From the NCBI RefSeq assembly GCF_041428715.1, contig NZ_CP155572.1: DNA of 64,000 nt. The stretch is one strand, 5' to 3'. The DNA is from Sporomusa malonica (GTDB lineage Bacteria; Bacillota; Negativicutes; Sporomusales; Sporomusaceae). Below are positions 44,583 through 53,040 of the stretch, piece after piece. Within the stretch, counting starts at the first letter, position 1; the number at the start of each line of letters is the position of its first letter. The translations under genes and the position numbers were made by a program. Under the pieces are notes generated by a model. The model was not told the origin of the DNA, ran no database searches, and was given only the letters and a program-made list of their open reading frames with translations.

Positions 44583-45158
44583 AAACAGACGCTGCCAAAA
44601 CGATTTAGGCTTATTGTTTCCCTTGTCCTCGGTTATTTGGCGTAAACGCGCTTCAACCAATTGAAAGTGATCTGTCAGTTCTGTCTCTAAGCGCTCCTCA
44701 AGCCTGGTTACTTCTTGCTTTAAGCTGCTCAATTCTTCCTGTTGTCCGTTAACCATATTAATTGTGGCCGCAATTTGTTGCAAAGCTTGGTTTTGCGATG
44801 CAATAACAGCCATAAGCGCAGAACCGTCAATTGGCGAAATTGTCGATAATGCCTGTGTTTGACTTATTTCGTTAGTTTGCGAATATGTTGCGCTGCTTTC
44901 CTGCGGTTCTGGGTCAACCTCAATAAATCTGCTAAAACGATTATTTAGTTCATTGGTTATTTCATCAGCGCTTTTGTTTTGGTGCATGCATTTGGCGATC
45001 GCTTGAAACACCTCAACAGCTTCGGGATAAAACCGTTTTCGCTTGCCCTCACCCATAGCCGGTAAATAATCCATAAATATGTCGCGATAATACCGAAGTG
45101 TACTTTGCGGTATGCCTAGCTCTTGCGATATATCTTTGATGCTAAGCAATTCTGTCAT
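44574..45158 (-). CDS. MerR-type HTH protein with C-terminal coiled coil
   Basis: A 194-residue protein. The N-terminal MerR-like winged helix (LLSIKDISQELGIPQSTLRYYRD, about 4-26) is followed by a Ser/Thr/Gln-rich linker and a coiled coil (about 130-180, QEELSSLKQEVTRLEERLE). The plan recalls RacA-like or plasmid/chromosome-organising DNA-binding proteins rather than effector-binding MerR regulators. Start 45158 has AAGGGGTGG upstream. The last residues (FSC-stop) come from the inserted repeat C, so the ancestral C-terminus was probably different. Confidence 0.75.
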   Translation of the reverse strand: MTELLSIKDISQELGIPQSTLRYYRDIFMDYLPAMGEGKRKRFYPEAVEVFQAIAKCMHQNKSADEITNELNNRFSRFIEVDPEPQESSATYSQTNEISQTQALSTISPIDGSALMAVIASQNQALQQIAATINMVNGQQEELSSLKQEVTRLEERLETELTDHFQLVEARLRQITEDKGNNKPKSFWQRLFSC

Positions 45159-45266
45159 GAAAACCACCCCTTGCGTTTTTGTTGTTGCGATTACATTCGC
45201 TGCCAAGGGGTGATTTTCCTGCTATTTTTATGAAATTTTGTAAAAATATTCCAATTAAATTATTAT

Positions 45267-46649
45267 TTACTTTTCAATGGGCTTTAAACGACAGAGGAAG
45301 TGACGTAGCACTTTTGGCTCATACGTAAATTCTAATCCCTTAACCTGCTCACGCCGCTCCCAAATCTTAGCTAAAGCATCCACCACCACATCCATATGGC
45401 GATCAGTATATACTCTGCGGGGAATAGTCAACCTCATGAACTCCACACCGGCTTTTTTCTGTTGTCCGGTTTCAGGGTCCCGCCCCAAGAGCAATGATCC
45501 AACCTCTACAGGGCGAACCCCTGCTTCAAGATAAAGTTCGTTACAAAGCGCCTGAGCCGGGAATTGCTCCGCAGGAATGTGCGGCAGAAATTTCCCAGCA
45601 TCGACGAATACCGCATGCCCACCTACTGGCCATTGAATAGGAATTCCACGCTTCCGCAGTTCTTCACCTAGATACTCAACTTGGCCAATCCGGTTCTCCA
45701 GGTAGTCAACATCCAGCCCCTCATGAAGCCCCACAGCCAAACATTCCATATCACGGCCAGACAAACCGCCATATGTTACAAACCCTTCCATTGGTACGCA
45801 AGAAGCGCTTGCAGCAGCGAAGAGATTGGCATCATCCTTAATGGCAATCATACCACCCATATTTACAATGGCATCCTTCTTAGCACTCATCGTTAAGAAA
45901 TCGCCCATTTCATACATTTCACGTACAATTGACTCAATGCTCTTATCAGCGTAACCAGGCTCACGTTTTTTTATGAAGTAAGCGTTTTCTGCAAAACGAG
46001 CAGAATCAAAGTTAATTCTGATACCAAACTTGTCTGCAATCCGTTTTACACCGCGGACATTTTCCATAGAAACAGGCTGTCCACCAGCAGAATTACAGGT
46101 AATCGTTACAATAATAAAAGCAATATTCTCCGCGCCTTTTTCCACAATGAAATTTTCCAAACGTTCTAAGTCAAAGTTACCTTTAAACGAATGTTCCTTT
46201 TGAGTATCAAATGCATCTTCAATCACTAAATTAACCGGAATTCCACCATTAAGCTCAATCCACGCCATAGTTGTGTCAAAATGCATATTACCTAATATGT
46301 ACTGTCCCTTATGTTGAATCAGGTGTGGAAAGAGAACCTGCTCGGCACCTCTTCCTTGGTGAGTAGGAATTACATGGTTGTAGTTAAAGATATCTTTAAC
46401 AGCGTTTCTAACTTTATGGAAAGACTTACTGCCAGCATATGCTTCATCCCCCAGCATCATGGCCGACCACTGGCGATCACTCATTGCCCCTGTACCACTA
46501 TCTGTTAACAGATCAATATATACATCTTCAGAATTCAAGGCGAACGGATTATATCCGGCTTCCTTTAGGGCTAGAATTCTTTCTTCCTTCGGAATCTTAC
46601 GAATTGGTTCCACCATTTTTATGCGATAAGGTTCTGCTGTTCTTTCCAC
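45267..46649 (-). CDS. tnaA: Tryptophanase (tryptophan indole-lyase)
   Basis: A 460-residue PLP enzyme of the beta-eliminating lyase family that splits tryptophan to indole, pyruvate and ammonia. Schiff-base Lys in M-S-A-K-K-D-A, IDLLTDSGTGAMS near residue 45, THQGRGAEQ near 96. Tryptophanase is preferred over tyrosine phenol-lyase because the segment V-E-V-G-S-L-L-L-G-R-D-P lacks the Arg (M-E-R-G) of tyrosine phenol-lyase and the C-terminus has tryptophanase-like YEPKVLRHF. It follows a sigma-54 promoter and a TyrR-like activator. Confidence 0.87.
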   Translation of the reverse strand: MERTAEPYRIKMVEPIRKIPKEERILALKEAGYNPFALNSEDVYIDLLTDSGTGAMSDRQWSAMMLGDEAYAGSKSFHKVRNAVKDIFNYNHVIPTHQGRGAEQVLFPHLIQHKGQYILGNMHFDTTMAWIELNGGIPVNLVIEDAFDTQKEHSFKGNFDLERLENFIVEKGAENIAFIIVTITCNSAGGQPVSMENVRGVKRIADKFGIRINFDSARFAENAYFIKKREPGYADKSIESIVREMYEMGDFLTMSAKKDAIVNMGGMIAIKDDANLFAAASASCVPMEGFVTYGGLSGRDMECLAVGLHEGLDVDYLENRIGQVEYLGEELRKRGIPIQWPVGGHAVFVDAGKFLPHIPAEQFPAQALCNELYLEAGVRPVEVGSLLLGRDPETGQQKKAGVEFMRLTIPRRVYTDRHMDVVVDALAKIWERREQVKGLEFTYEPKVLRHFLCRLKPIEK

Positions 46650-46697
46650 GGGTATTCCTCCTTGGTTGTTGCTAAAAATATGTTTACATACTTAACA

Positions 46698-46712
46698 GCA
46701 AGTTTTATGCCA
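46698..46712 (-). promoter_or_regulatory. Sigma-54 (-24/-12) promoter of tnaA
   Basis: On the minus strand TGGCATA-AAAC-TTGC with the invariant GG and GC 10 bp apart; start expected near 46687, about 37 nt before the ATG. Upstream sequence 46752-46771 has partial dyad symmetry (TTGA...TCAA) and could include the activator site. Confidence 0.82.
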
Positions 46713-46805
46713 ATCCTGAAACCCGCGAAATATAATCAAAATTAGGTTGTTGATAAATTTTCTTGTCAAGTTTTCTTCTCACACAGAAAGAAATCTTCTC
46801 ATTCT

Positions 46806-48410
46806 CTACAACCCGTAGCTTCGCATTTTATTTAAAATGGTGGTATTAGATACCCCTAACATCTGTCCTGCCAATCGGGACGACGGGTATTTTTCTAAAA
46901 CCCTCGTGATAATCTCTTTTTCAACCTCGGCCACAATATCTTTTAATCTGGCCCCCTTGCCTTCACAAGGGATTTCAAGCTGTACTATATTTTTTCTTGG
47001 CAATGCATTTTTTACTCCTCCATTAGACGTCGTCCCTATGTCAGCCCATACCGAAAGGTGATGCGGTTGAATTTCAGTAGCATCTATCAAATTAATTACG
47101 CGTTCCAGCGTATTTTCTAGTTGTCGTATATTTCCCGGCCATTCCTGATTCATCAAAGCTTCAATACTTTCCCTCGCTAATCGAATCTCAGGCTTATTTA
47201 ATTTCGTGCAAATTTTTCGGATCAACCGTTGTGAGATTAGAAAAATATCCTCTTTTCTTTCCCTTAGCGGCGGAATTGTTAACGGAATTACGTTTAGCCG
47301 ATAGTATAAATCCTCTCTAAATTCCCCGTTTCGCACCATTTCCTCAAGATTGCGGTGGGTTGCAGCGATAATGCGAACATCAACGCGCATCTCATTGCCG
47401 CCTCCCACTCTGCGGATTGTCCCCTCCTGTAAAACACGCAGCAGTCTCGCTTGTACCTGAGGTGGCAACTCTCCAATCTCATCCAAAAACAATGTGCCGC
47501 CGTTGGCCTGCTCAAACAGACCTTTCTTCCCACTCTTGACAGCACCGGTAAAAGCACCTTCTTCATAGCCAAATAATTCACTTTCCAAAAGAGAATCTGG
47601 TAAAGCCGTACAGTTTACCGCGATAAATGGGGCTTGGTGCCTTGGACCTTCTGTGTGAAGCGCGCTTGCAAATAACTCCTTACCGGTACCACTTTCCCCA
47701 CGGAGTAAAACAGTCGAACTACTTTTAGCTACCGTTCGCGCAGCTCCTATAAGTTGACGCATCTTATCACTTTGAAATACTATCTCATCAAAAGTCGTCA
47801 GATGTCTAATTTTATCTACCTTAGAAATAATTGCCTCGACCTGCCTAAAGTCGGTTATTGTGGCAACTGCCCCGATGATTTGTCCTTTAGCATTGATTAC
47901 TGGTTCACCACTTGTTAAATAACGGATACTCCTGCCTTTTTTATTTATCCGTCCCTCTTTCAACCTATAGGTTTTGCCAGATTTTAAAGTGTCAAGAATA
48001 GGATGTTTGTCATCCAATAATGTCTCCACCCCTAAGCCAATTAACACTAGCGGGTCACACTGAAAAATTCTGCAGGCAACCTCATTGATGTGTGTAATCT
48101 TTCCATCTTTGTCTACAGCCAAAATTCCTTCACCAACAGAGTTAAGAATGGTCTTCAGTTCAGCTTCTCTCTCCTCACAGGGCATTTGGTCACGATATTT
48201 GACAGCTTTAACCCCGGTCACTAAGCTTATGTCGTTAATCAAAGACTGAGCTTTGCTATCTAAATCACAGCGAAACTTAATCACCATTCCATGTTCAGGC
48301 AAGACTTCCATAGCGATTTTATCAATAGCGTTCTGCTCTGTAAGCTTAAATATTTCATAACCCAAGCCAGGCCGGTCTACAAAATCAATCTGAATAACGT
48401 ATTCCCGCAT
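46806..48410 (-). CDS. TyrR-like sigma-54-dependent activator (ACT-PAS-AAA-HTH)
   Basis: About 534 residues. N-terminal ACT-type domain (MREYVIQIDFVDRPGLGYEI, about 1-70), PAS (about 80-190), AAA+ core with Walker A G-E-S-G-T-G-K and an intact sigma-54 loop G-A-F-T-G-A, and a TyrR-type C-terminal HTH. ACT domains bind aromatic amino acids, and TyrR-family proteins activate tpl/tutB-type genes, so tryptophan- or tyrosine-responsive control of the adjacent tnaA is likely. Unlike E. coli TyrR it keeps GAFTGA and so should act with RpoN. The ATG at 48410 is preferred; a GTG lies at 48425. Confidence 0.9.
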   Translation of the reverse strand: MREYVIQIDFVDRPGLGYEIFKLTEQNAIDKIAMEVLPEHGMVIKFRCDLDSKAQSLINDISLVTGVKAVKYRDQMPCEEREAELKTILNSVGEGILAVDKDGKITHINEVACRIFQCDPLVLIGLGVETLLDDKHPILDTLKSGKTYRLKEGRINKKGRSIRYLTSGEPVINAKGQIIGAVATITDFRQVEAIISKVDKIRHLTTFDEIVFQSDKMRQLIGAARTVAKSSSTVLLRGESGTGKELFASALHTEGPRHQAPFIAVNCTALPDSLLESELFGYEEGAFTGAVKSGKKGLFEQANGGTLFLDEIGELPPQVQARLLRVLQEGTIRRVGGGNEMRVDVRIIAATHRNLEEMVRNGEFREDLYYRLNVIPLTIPPLRERKEDIFLISQRLIRKICTKLNKPEIRLARESIEALMNQEWPGNIRQLENTLERVINLIDATEIQPHHLSVWADIGTTSNGGVKNALPRKNIVQLEIPCEGKGARLKDIVAEVEKEIITRVLEKYPSSRLAGQMLGVSNTTILNKMRSYGL

Positions 48411-48637
48411 GTGGTTTGTTGCCACCTTTCATTTTGCCTAGGTAAAAATAAATTCACTACTTTCAAAAGGAACTCCTCTTCTGAGCAGCGTTCTGTCTTA
48501 AACCAATGAAAAGACATAGATAGCATAACCACCCATTTTTTGGTATAATAATAAAGTCGAACCATACTATTTGCCCCTCAATATCCATACAAATTGTCCA
48601 TATATGAGTATCCATCATTACATACTGCGAGGTAGAA

Positions 48638-48898
48638 ATGAAAGAAATACAACTAACAAAAGAGCAAAAACAATCCTCTATTGAGGACATTAAAAGCTAC
48701 TTCTTCACTGAGAAGGATGAGGAGATAACAGACTTAGCGGCAACATTGCTACTAGACTTTGTACTAACAAACATCGGCCCTCATATCTACAATCAGGCAC
48801 TAAACGACGCCCATAGCCTAATGAGTGAGAAGCTTGAAGATATTTATGGACTAGAAAAATCTATCAAGAGGAGTAAAAAATATGTGGCAAAAGAATGA
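48638..48898 (+). CDS. DUF2164 family protein
   Basis: An 86-residue soluble protein with the DUF2164 pattern S-Y-F-F-T-E-K-D-E-E-I-T-D-L-A-A and L-L-D-F-V-L-T-N-I-G-P-H-I-Y-N-Q-A. The function is unknown. A perfect -10 TATAAT lies at 48543-48548 upstream. The stop overlaps the start of the frameshifted acetyltransferase by 17 bp. Confidence 0.8.
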   Translation: MKEIQLTKEQKQSSIEDIKSYFFTEKDEEITDLAATLLLDFVLTNIGPHIYNQALNDAHSLMSEKLEDIYGLEKSIKRSKKYVAKE

Positions 48899-49306
48899 AT
48901 TTCATATTTCAACCGACAAATCCTTGCTGGATGTCGATGTAATCTTTAAATTTATTTCCTGCGAATCTTATTGGGACTAGGCCGAAGCCGGGAACTTATC
49001 CAAAAAACAATTGATAACTCCACATATTGTTTCGGAGTTTATCAAGGTACAGAGCAAGTTGGGTTTGCACGCGTTGTGAGTGACCTAGCCACTTTCGGGT
49101 TTCTAGCCGACGTGTTTATACTGAGTGATTATCGCGGGCGGGGTCTGGGCAAGTGGATGCTTCAGACTATTATTAATCACCCTGAATTAGCCAACATGAA
49201 GAGACTTACTTTATTCACTAGAACACCGGATTTTTATTATGATGCAGGTTTTGAAATTTTTGTTCCGACAAATGAAATTGAGTTTATGGAACGGAAGGTT
49301 TTATAG
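48882..49306 (+). pseudogene. GNAT N-acetyltransferase with a one-base frameshift
   Basis: The reading frame starts at ATG 48882 with GAGGAG upstream (MWQKNEFHISTDKSLLDVDV...) and hits TAG at 48978 after S-Y-W-D. The downstream frame continues the same protein (GLGRSRELIQKTIDNS..., D-Y-R-G-R-G-L-G-K-W acetyl-CoA loop) to 49306. One extra G in the GGG run at about 48972-48974 would restore a 142-residue GNAT. This is either a recent pseudogene or a sequencing error. The substrate is unknown. Confidence 0.8.
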
Positions 49307-49317
49307 AAGGTGATACA

Positions 49318-50115
49318 TTGAAATTATGGCGTCAACTTATTTGTTTACTTATGGTACTTTATATTGTTCTGGGCGCTAATGTGGCAGCTGCCCAATATCA
49401 AAATGGCATTCCGGTTCTACTATATCATCATGTGAGCGATGATAGCAGTGATCTGCCCAAATTGACGGTAACCCCGGCGGAATTTGAACGACAGATGGCA
49501 ATGCTCAAGAATGCTGGGTTTCAGACCATTCCGCCAGGAAAACTAATAGCGTATATGAGAGATGAACCTGTCACATTACCAGCCAAACCCATTCTTATTA
49601 CTTTTGATGACGGCTATGAGGATAATTATGCCAACGCCTTTCCGATATTAAAAAGTATGGAATTTCGTGCTGTCATCTTCATGGTTGGCGTAAACCTTGA
49701 CCGGGACAAACGGCTGTCAAGCCATCAAGTACAGGAGATGTCTGCCTATGGTATTACTTTTGGCGGCCATTCGGTGACCCATCGTGACTTAACCACACTA
49801 ACAGGCACAGCCTTAAACCATGAAGTTGGAGACATCAAAAAGAAACTTACTAATGTCACCACTTATGAAGCAGATTTATTTTCCTATCCTTACGGATATT
49901 TTAATCTTACTACCTGGGATGCAGTTGTAGCAGCCGGCTATCAGGCTGCTTTTACCACACTTCCGGGCCTGAATAGTTCTAAACAGGACAATGTCTACTT
50001 ATTGCGGCGAATACCGATATACAGTACTACCGACTTCAGTGCCCTCTTTATCCTTCTTAATGCCAACCAACCCAAAACCCAACTCTTGGAATATTCGCCA
50101 GAATCCGCAGAATAA
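49318..50115 (+). CDS. Polysaccharide deacetylase (NodB domain), secreted
   Basis: A 265-residue protein with a signal peptide (about 1-24) and a NodB domain. Metal-binding Asp pair in T-F-D-D-G-Y, His pair in G-G-H-S-V-T-H, later S-Y-P-Y-G-Y. Such enzymes remove acetyl groups from peptidoglycan or other glycans. TTG start at 49318 with GAAGGTG upstream. Two tandem repeats follow the stop directly, then a terminator. Confidence 0.88.
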   Translation: MKLWRQLICLLMVLYIVLGANVAAAQYQNGIPVLLYHHVSDDSSDLPKLTVTPAEFERQMAMLKNAGFQTIPPGKLIAYMRDEPVTLPAKPILITFDDGYEDNYANAFPILKSMEFRAVIFMVGVNLDRDKRLSSHQVQEMSAYGITFGGHSVTHRDLTTLTGTALNHEVGDIKKKLTNVTTYEADLFSYPYGYFNLTTWDAVVAAGYQAAFTTLPGLNSSKQDNVYLLRRIPIYSTTDFSALFILLNANQPKTQLLEYSPESAE

Positions 50116-50294
50116 TAAAGAAAACACGGCTTGCGCCGAGCCTCTGGCGACAGCGGAAGCCGATGTTGCCTTATCCAGACGGAAAGTTATACTTTCTTAC
50201 AGGATAAAGAAAGCACGGCTTGCGCCGAGCCTTTGGCGACAGCGGAAGTCGATGCTGCCCTTATCCAGACGGAAAGTTATACTTTCTTACAGGA
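50115..50294 (+). repeat. Two tandem copies (D, E) of the dispersed two-hairpin repeat
   Basis: Copy D is 50115-50204 and copy E 50204-50294, an 89-bp period with shared junction CAGGATAAAGAAA. Both keep the paired arms CGGCTT/AAGCCG (E has one change, AAGTCG) and GAAAGT/ACTTTC. The array starts on the last base of the deacetylase stop codon and ends at the terminator. Confidence 0.92.
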
Positions 50295-50297
50295 TTA

Positions 50298-50338
50298 TTA
50301 AGACCGCCCGGGCTCGCATCTGCCCGGAGCGGTCTTAA
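50298..50338. terminator. Bidirectional terminator-like hairpin
   Basis: TTAAGACCGC/GCGGTCTTAA with an inner CGGGC/GCCCG stem. It lies between the deacetylase (plus) and the small Cys-rich gene (minus). Confidence 0.65.
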
Positions 50339-50340
50339 AA

Positions 50341-50484
50341 TTATTTACTGGCTTCAGTGTTATCTCTCATACAACAGACCTTATCACCTCGGTCGCGGTG
50401 AAAGTTAATACACTCACAGCACTTCCCATGTCTTTCACACTGGAGCTTCGGACAGTTGCAGTTTTCTTCATTACAGTTAGCCAT
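50341..50484 (-). CDS. 47-residue cysteine-rich protein
   Basis: ATG at 50484 is preceded by AGGAGGAG at ideal spacing, and the frame runs to TAA at 50341, so it is very probably translated. The product has nine cysteines in 47 residues: C-x4-C-x-C-x4-C-x6-C-C-x2-C and a late CC. The core C-E-R-H-G-K-C-C-E-C-I-N-F-H resembles the small DUF6485-type proteins of anaerobes (resemblance from memory). Probably a zinc or Fe-S binding mini-protein; function unknown. Confidence 0.75.
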   Translation of the reverse strand: MANCNEENCNCPKLQCERHGKCCECINFHRDRGDKVCCMRDNTEASK

Positions 50485-50568
50485 TGTAATCTCCTCCTAA
50501 ATTAAATAATAAAGTCAATATTCACCACAAGTGAGATAACTCCTGCCATTTGTTTTGGACATTAAGTA

Positions 50569-51789
50569 CTACAGGTTTTGAACAATGTCTGTCCGATACG
50601 TCAATACTGCCGGAATAAGCCCAGCTATCATACCAACTATGGCTCCGCCGACAGCAATATACACCTCAGCAGAGGTAATGCCGGTAGTTAGCGCAATAGC
50701 TGTCTTGCTTGCCGCTGCCCCAGCCAAGAGCGCGTATACACCATGCCCGAGCAGGCTGCCAACAATGACCCCGGTCAAAGAAATGATAGCTCCTTCAGTA
50801 AAAATAATAGCAAAGACATCATGGGTACTGGCACCAAGAGCACGTAAGATAGCCCGCTCCCGAGCCCGGCTCAACGCTGACCAGTAAATCGATAACACCA
50901 TTATCATCAGCCCCATCGCGACTATTATATAGGCAACGGTTTTTAACGCCTGTTCACCTTGCCCAAGTATGGCAAATAGCTGAACAATTACCTGAGCTGG
51001 AAAGACAATTTGTGCTGCCGGTTCCCGCTGAAACTGCTGATAAAGACGCATAGCTTCACTATACCCTTTAGGCTTTATAAGAATGGCGGTAACTGCTTGC
51101 TCGTGATCATGATCGTCATGGCTCTCAGTATTTTCTGCTGCGGCAAGGCCAGGCTCATGTTTTTCATGGGCCTCCCAGATGCTGGCAATCGAAACCAAGA
51201 TGGCATGATCATAGGGTCCGTTTACCGATTGTAGTAACCCTACAACACGGTAAGGCCGGTCATGGCTCTCGCCTCCAGCAATTGAACCGTGGACTGATTT
51301 AAACTCATCGCCAAATTTTAAACCCAAGGCCTGTGCTGCTCTTGCACCGATTACAGCCTCAAACGGCTCAGTAAACGGTCGCCCTTCTGCCATTTGCAGC
51401 CATTCTGGCTGGCCTGTTTTAGCCTGATGCTTAAAAATACCATTCCCGGCCCCAATGATGTTGTAGCCTTTATAGTTGTCACCAAAAGCCAGCGGTATGG
51501 CGGCAGCGACTAATGGATTATTTGCAATTTTGCCATAAACAGCATAATCAATATTCCCGATAGGCGTATCTTGCAGAAAAACAGTATTTAAAACCAGCTG
51601 ATTAGGGCTGCCTTTAGCTCCTGCGATTAGATCAAACGGCTCGGTGGCCCGCACAAGCCCGGCTTGAATGCCACCAGCCAGCAAGGTTACTGTTACCATC
51701 ATAGCAATTGACATGGCAGCCACAACTACGGTTAGACTGTTCTGTACCGGTTTTGCCAGAAGATTACGCCAAGCTACCGCAAACCGCAC
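50569..51789 (-). CDS. ABC exporter permease, MacB/FtsX type with His-rich loop
   Basis: A 406-residue FtsX-like permease: one N-terminal helix, a large extracytoplasmic domain (about 45-285) and three C-terminal helices. A metal-ligand-rich stretch E-S-H-D-D-H-D-H-E lies near residue 225 in the outside domain. GTG start at 51789, 26 bp inside the ATPase gene. Similar ATPase/permease/DUF3299-like sets occur in other bacteria, in some under zinc control (from memory, the P. aeruginosa PA4063-PA4066 type). The substrate is unknown. Confidence 0.83.
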   Translation of the reverse strand: MRFAVAWRNLLAKPVQNSLTVVVAAMSIAMMVTVTLLAGGIQAGLVRATEPFDLIAGAKGSPNQLVLNTVFLQDTPIGNIDYAVYGKIANNPLVAAAIPLAFGDNYKGYNIIGAGNGIFKHQAKTGQPEWLQMAEGRPFTEPFEAVIGARAAQALGLKFGDEFKSVHGSIAGGESHDRPYRVVGLLQSVNGPYDHAILVSIASIWEAHEKHEPGLAAAENTESHDDHDHEQAVTAILIKPKGYSEAMRLYQQFQREPAAQIVFPAQVIVQLFAILGQGEQALKTVAYIIVAMGLMIMVLSIYWSALSRARERAILRALGASTHDVFAIIFTEGAIISLTGVIVGSLLGHGVYALLAGAAASKTAIALTTGITSAEVYIAVGGAIVGMIAGLIPAVLTYRTDIVQNL

Positions 51790-52462
51790 CGGTATTCACC
51801 TTCCCTTCTGTCCGCCCAAGCGAGTATACCTGGGGAAATTGATCTATAACTTGCCGATCATGTGTGGCTACCAGCAATATACTGTTATTCTCCTGCGCTA
51901 GCTGTCTGAGGAGTTCAATGACCAGTATACTGTTATCATGATCAAGGCTGGCCGTAGGCTCATCAGCCAAAATTAGACGCGGCTTATTGACAATTGCTCT
52001 GGCAATAGCAACCCGCTGTTGCTCGCCCATGCTCAATCGCTGCGGCCTGCTGTTAATTCTGTCAGCCAAACCTACAATTCCCAGCAGCTTTATCGCCCAT
52101 TGACGTCGCTCCTGCTCAGGAATCACGCCAGCAAAGCTCATGGGTAGCAGCAGATTATCTACGATATTCAGGCTGGGAAGAAGGTTTAGCCTCTGAAAAA
52201 CATACCCCACAGTAGTGGCGCGCCAGCTATCACGCCACCTTTCAGACATACCTGAAATATTGGTACCAGCAAAAATGATTTCGCCACTAGTCGGGGTTAG
52301 CAATCCGGAGATGAGATGCAGCAAGGTCGTTTTACCTGAACCACTCGGTCCGACCAATGCCAGCTGCGCTCCTGCTTTGACACAAAGTTTATCAATAACA
52401 ACAGCTGTTACTGTTTGCGACTGGTCTCGATAATCTTTGCGGACTTGATTTAACTCCAACAT
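51764..52462 (-). CDS. ABC exporter ATPase, LolD/MacB type
   Basis: A 232-residue ATPase. Walker A G-P-S-G-S-G-K-T-T, signature L-S-M-G-E-Q-Q-R, Walker B L-I-L-A-D-E-P-T-A-S-L-D. The MacB-type T-A-S-L-D motif fits its FtsX-like partner, whose start it overlaps. Confidence 0.88.
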   Translation of the reverse strand: MLELNQVRKDYRDQSQTVTAVVIDKLCVKAGAQLALVGPSGSGKTTLLHLISGLLTPTSGEIIFAGTNISGMSERWRDSWRATTVGYVFQRLNLLPSLNIVDNLLLPMSFAGVIPEQERRQWAIKLLGIVGLADRINSRPQRLSMGEQQRVAIARAIVNKPRLILADEPTASLDHDNSILVIELLRQLAQENNSILLVATHDRQVIDQFPQVYSLGRTEGKVNTGAVCGSLA

Positions 52463-52491
52463 GACGCCAGCTCCTTCACGTTTAATAAAAG

Positions 52492-53022
52492 CTATTCAAT
52501 ACTATCCGCATATACCCTCACCAGGCTGACAAAACCAGTCTCGTCGTCCATCTGATACCCTAGCTCCAACCTGCCGGTGACAGTAATGGGGCGGTCAAAA
52601 GATAACGCAGTTACTGGCTGTGAAAGCTTTACCACCACAATATCATTCGGCCAGTCGGCATCTGTTGAGCAAAACGGACATATTGCCATAGGTACTTTTG
52701 TCAGAACAAAAAAACTCAAGGTTGGCTTGAGCGGAGGAGCCATAAAGCCGCTAATCTTAACCACCTTACCATCAAGGCTTTTAAGCTTAGGCGATAATTC
52801 GAGCCCCAATGCCGAAGCGCCGCTGTACATTTCATTAAATTCTAAGGCTGTAGCCTGCTCTCCAAACCATGGCAGCCAAGCTGGTGCCGCCTGGGCGGGA
52901 GTACAAAACAGGGACGATTCCGCTCGGGGAACCGTCCCTTCTTGCCCCGTCCAGGGCAGCGGCAGCCCGGCCACAATGATGGCAAGGATTATTGCACACA
53001 TACACCTGGCCAGTTTTACCAT
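52492..53022 (-). CDS. Exported DUF3299-like protein with CxxC motif
   Basis: A 176-residue protein with a signal peptide (about 1-45, ending near AQAAPA) and an OB-fold-like domain: SLDGKVVKISGFMAPPL, then V-P-M-A-I-C-P-F-C-S-T-D. This resembles DUF3299, found next to similar ABC exporters. The CPFC could bind metal or act in thiol exchange. It starts 18 bp after the phoA stop with GGAGG, so it belongs to the phoA operon. Confidence 0.7.
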   Translation of the reverse strand: MVKLARCMCAIILAIIVAGLPLPWTGQEGTVPRAESSLFCTPAQAAPAWLPWFGEQATALEFNEMYSGASALGLELSPKLKSLDGKVVKISGFMAPPLKPTLSFFVLTKVPMAICPFCSTDADWPNDIVVVKLSQPVTALSFDRPITVTGRLELGYQMDDETGFVSLVRVYADSIE

Positions 53023-53040
53023 TTCTGTTGCCTCCGGCTA

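Noticed and set aside
45267..46649. Tyrosine phenol-lyase as an alternative for tnaA
   Set aside because: The Arg typical of tyrosine phenol-lyase (M-E-R-G) is Val here, and the C-terminal and DSARFAENAYF segments match tryptophanase better.
50115..50294. CRISPR array
   Set aside because: Only two units, directly abutting with no spacers; no cas genes anywhere in the window.
49991..50338. Plus-strand frames running from the deacetylase 3' end through repeats D and E
   Set aside because: They are out of frame with the deacetylase and consist mostly of translated repeat sequence.
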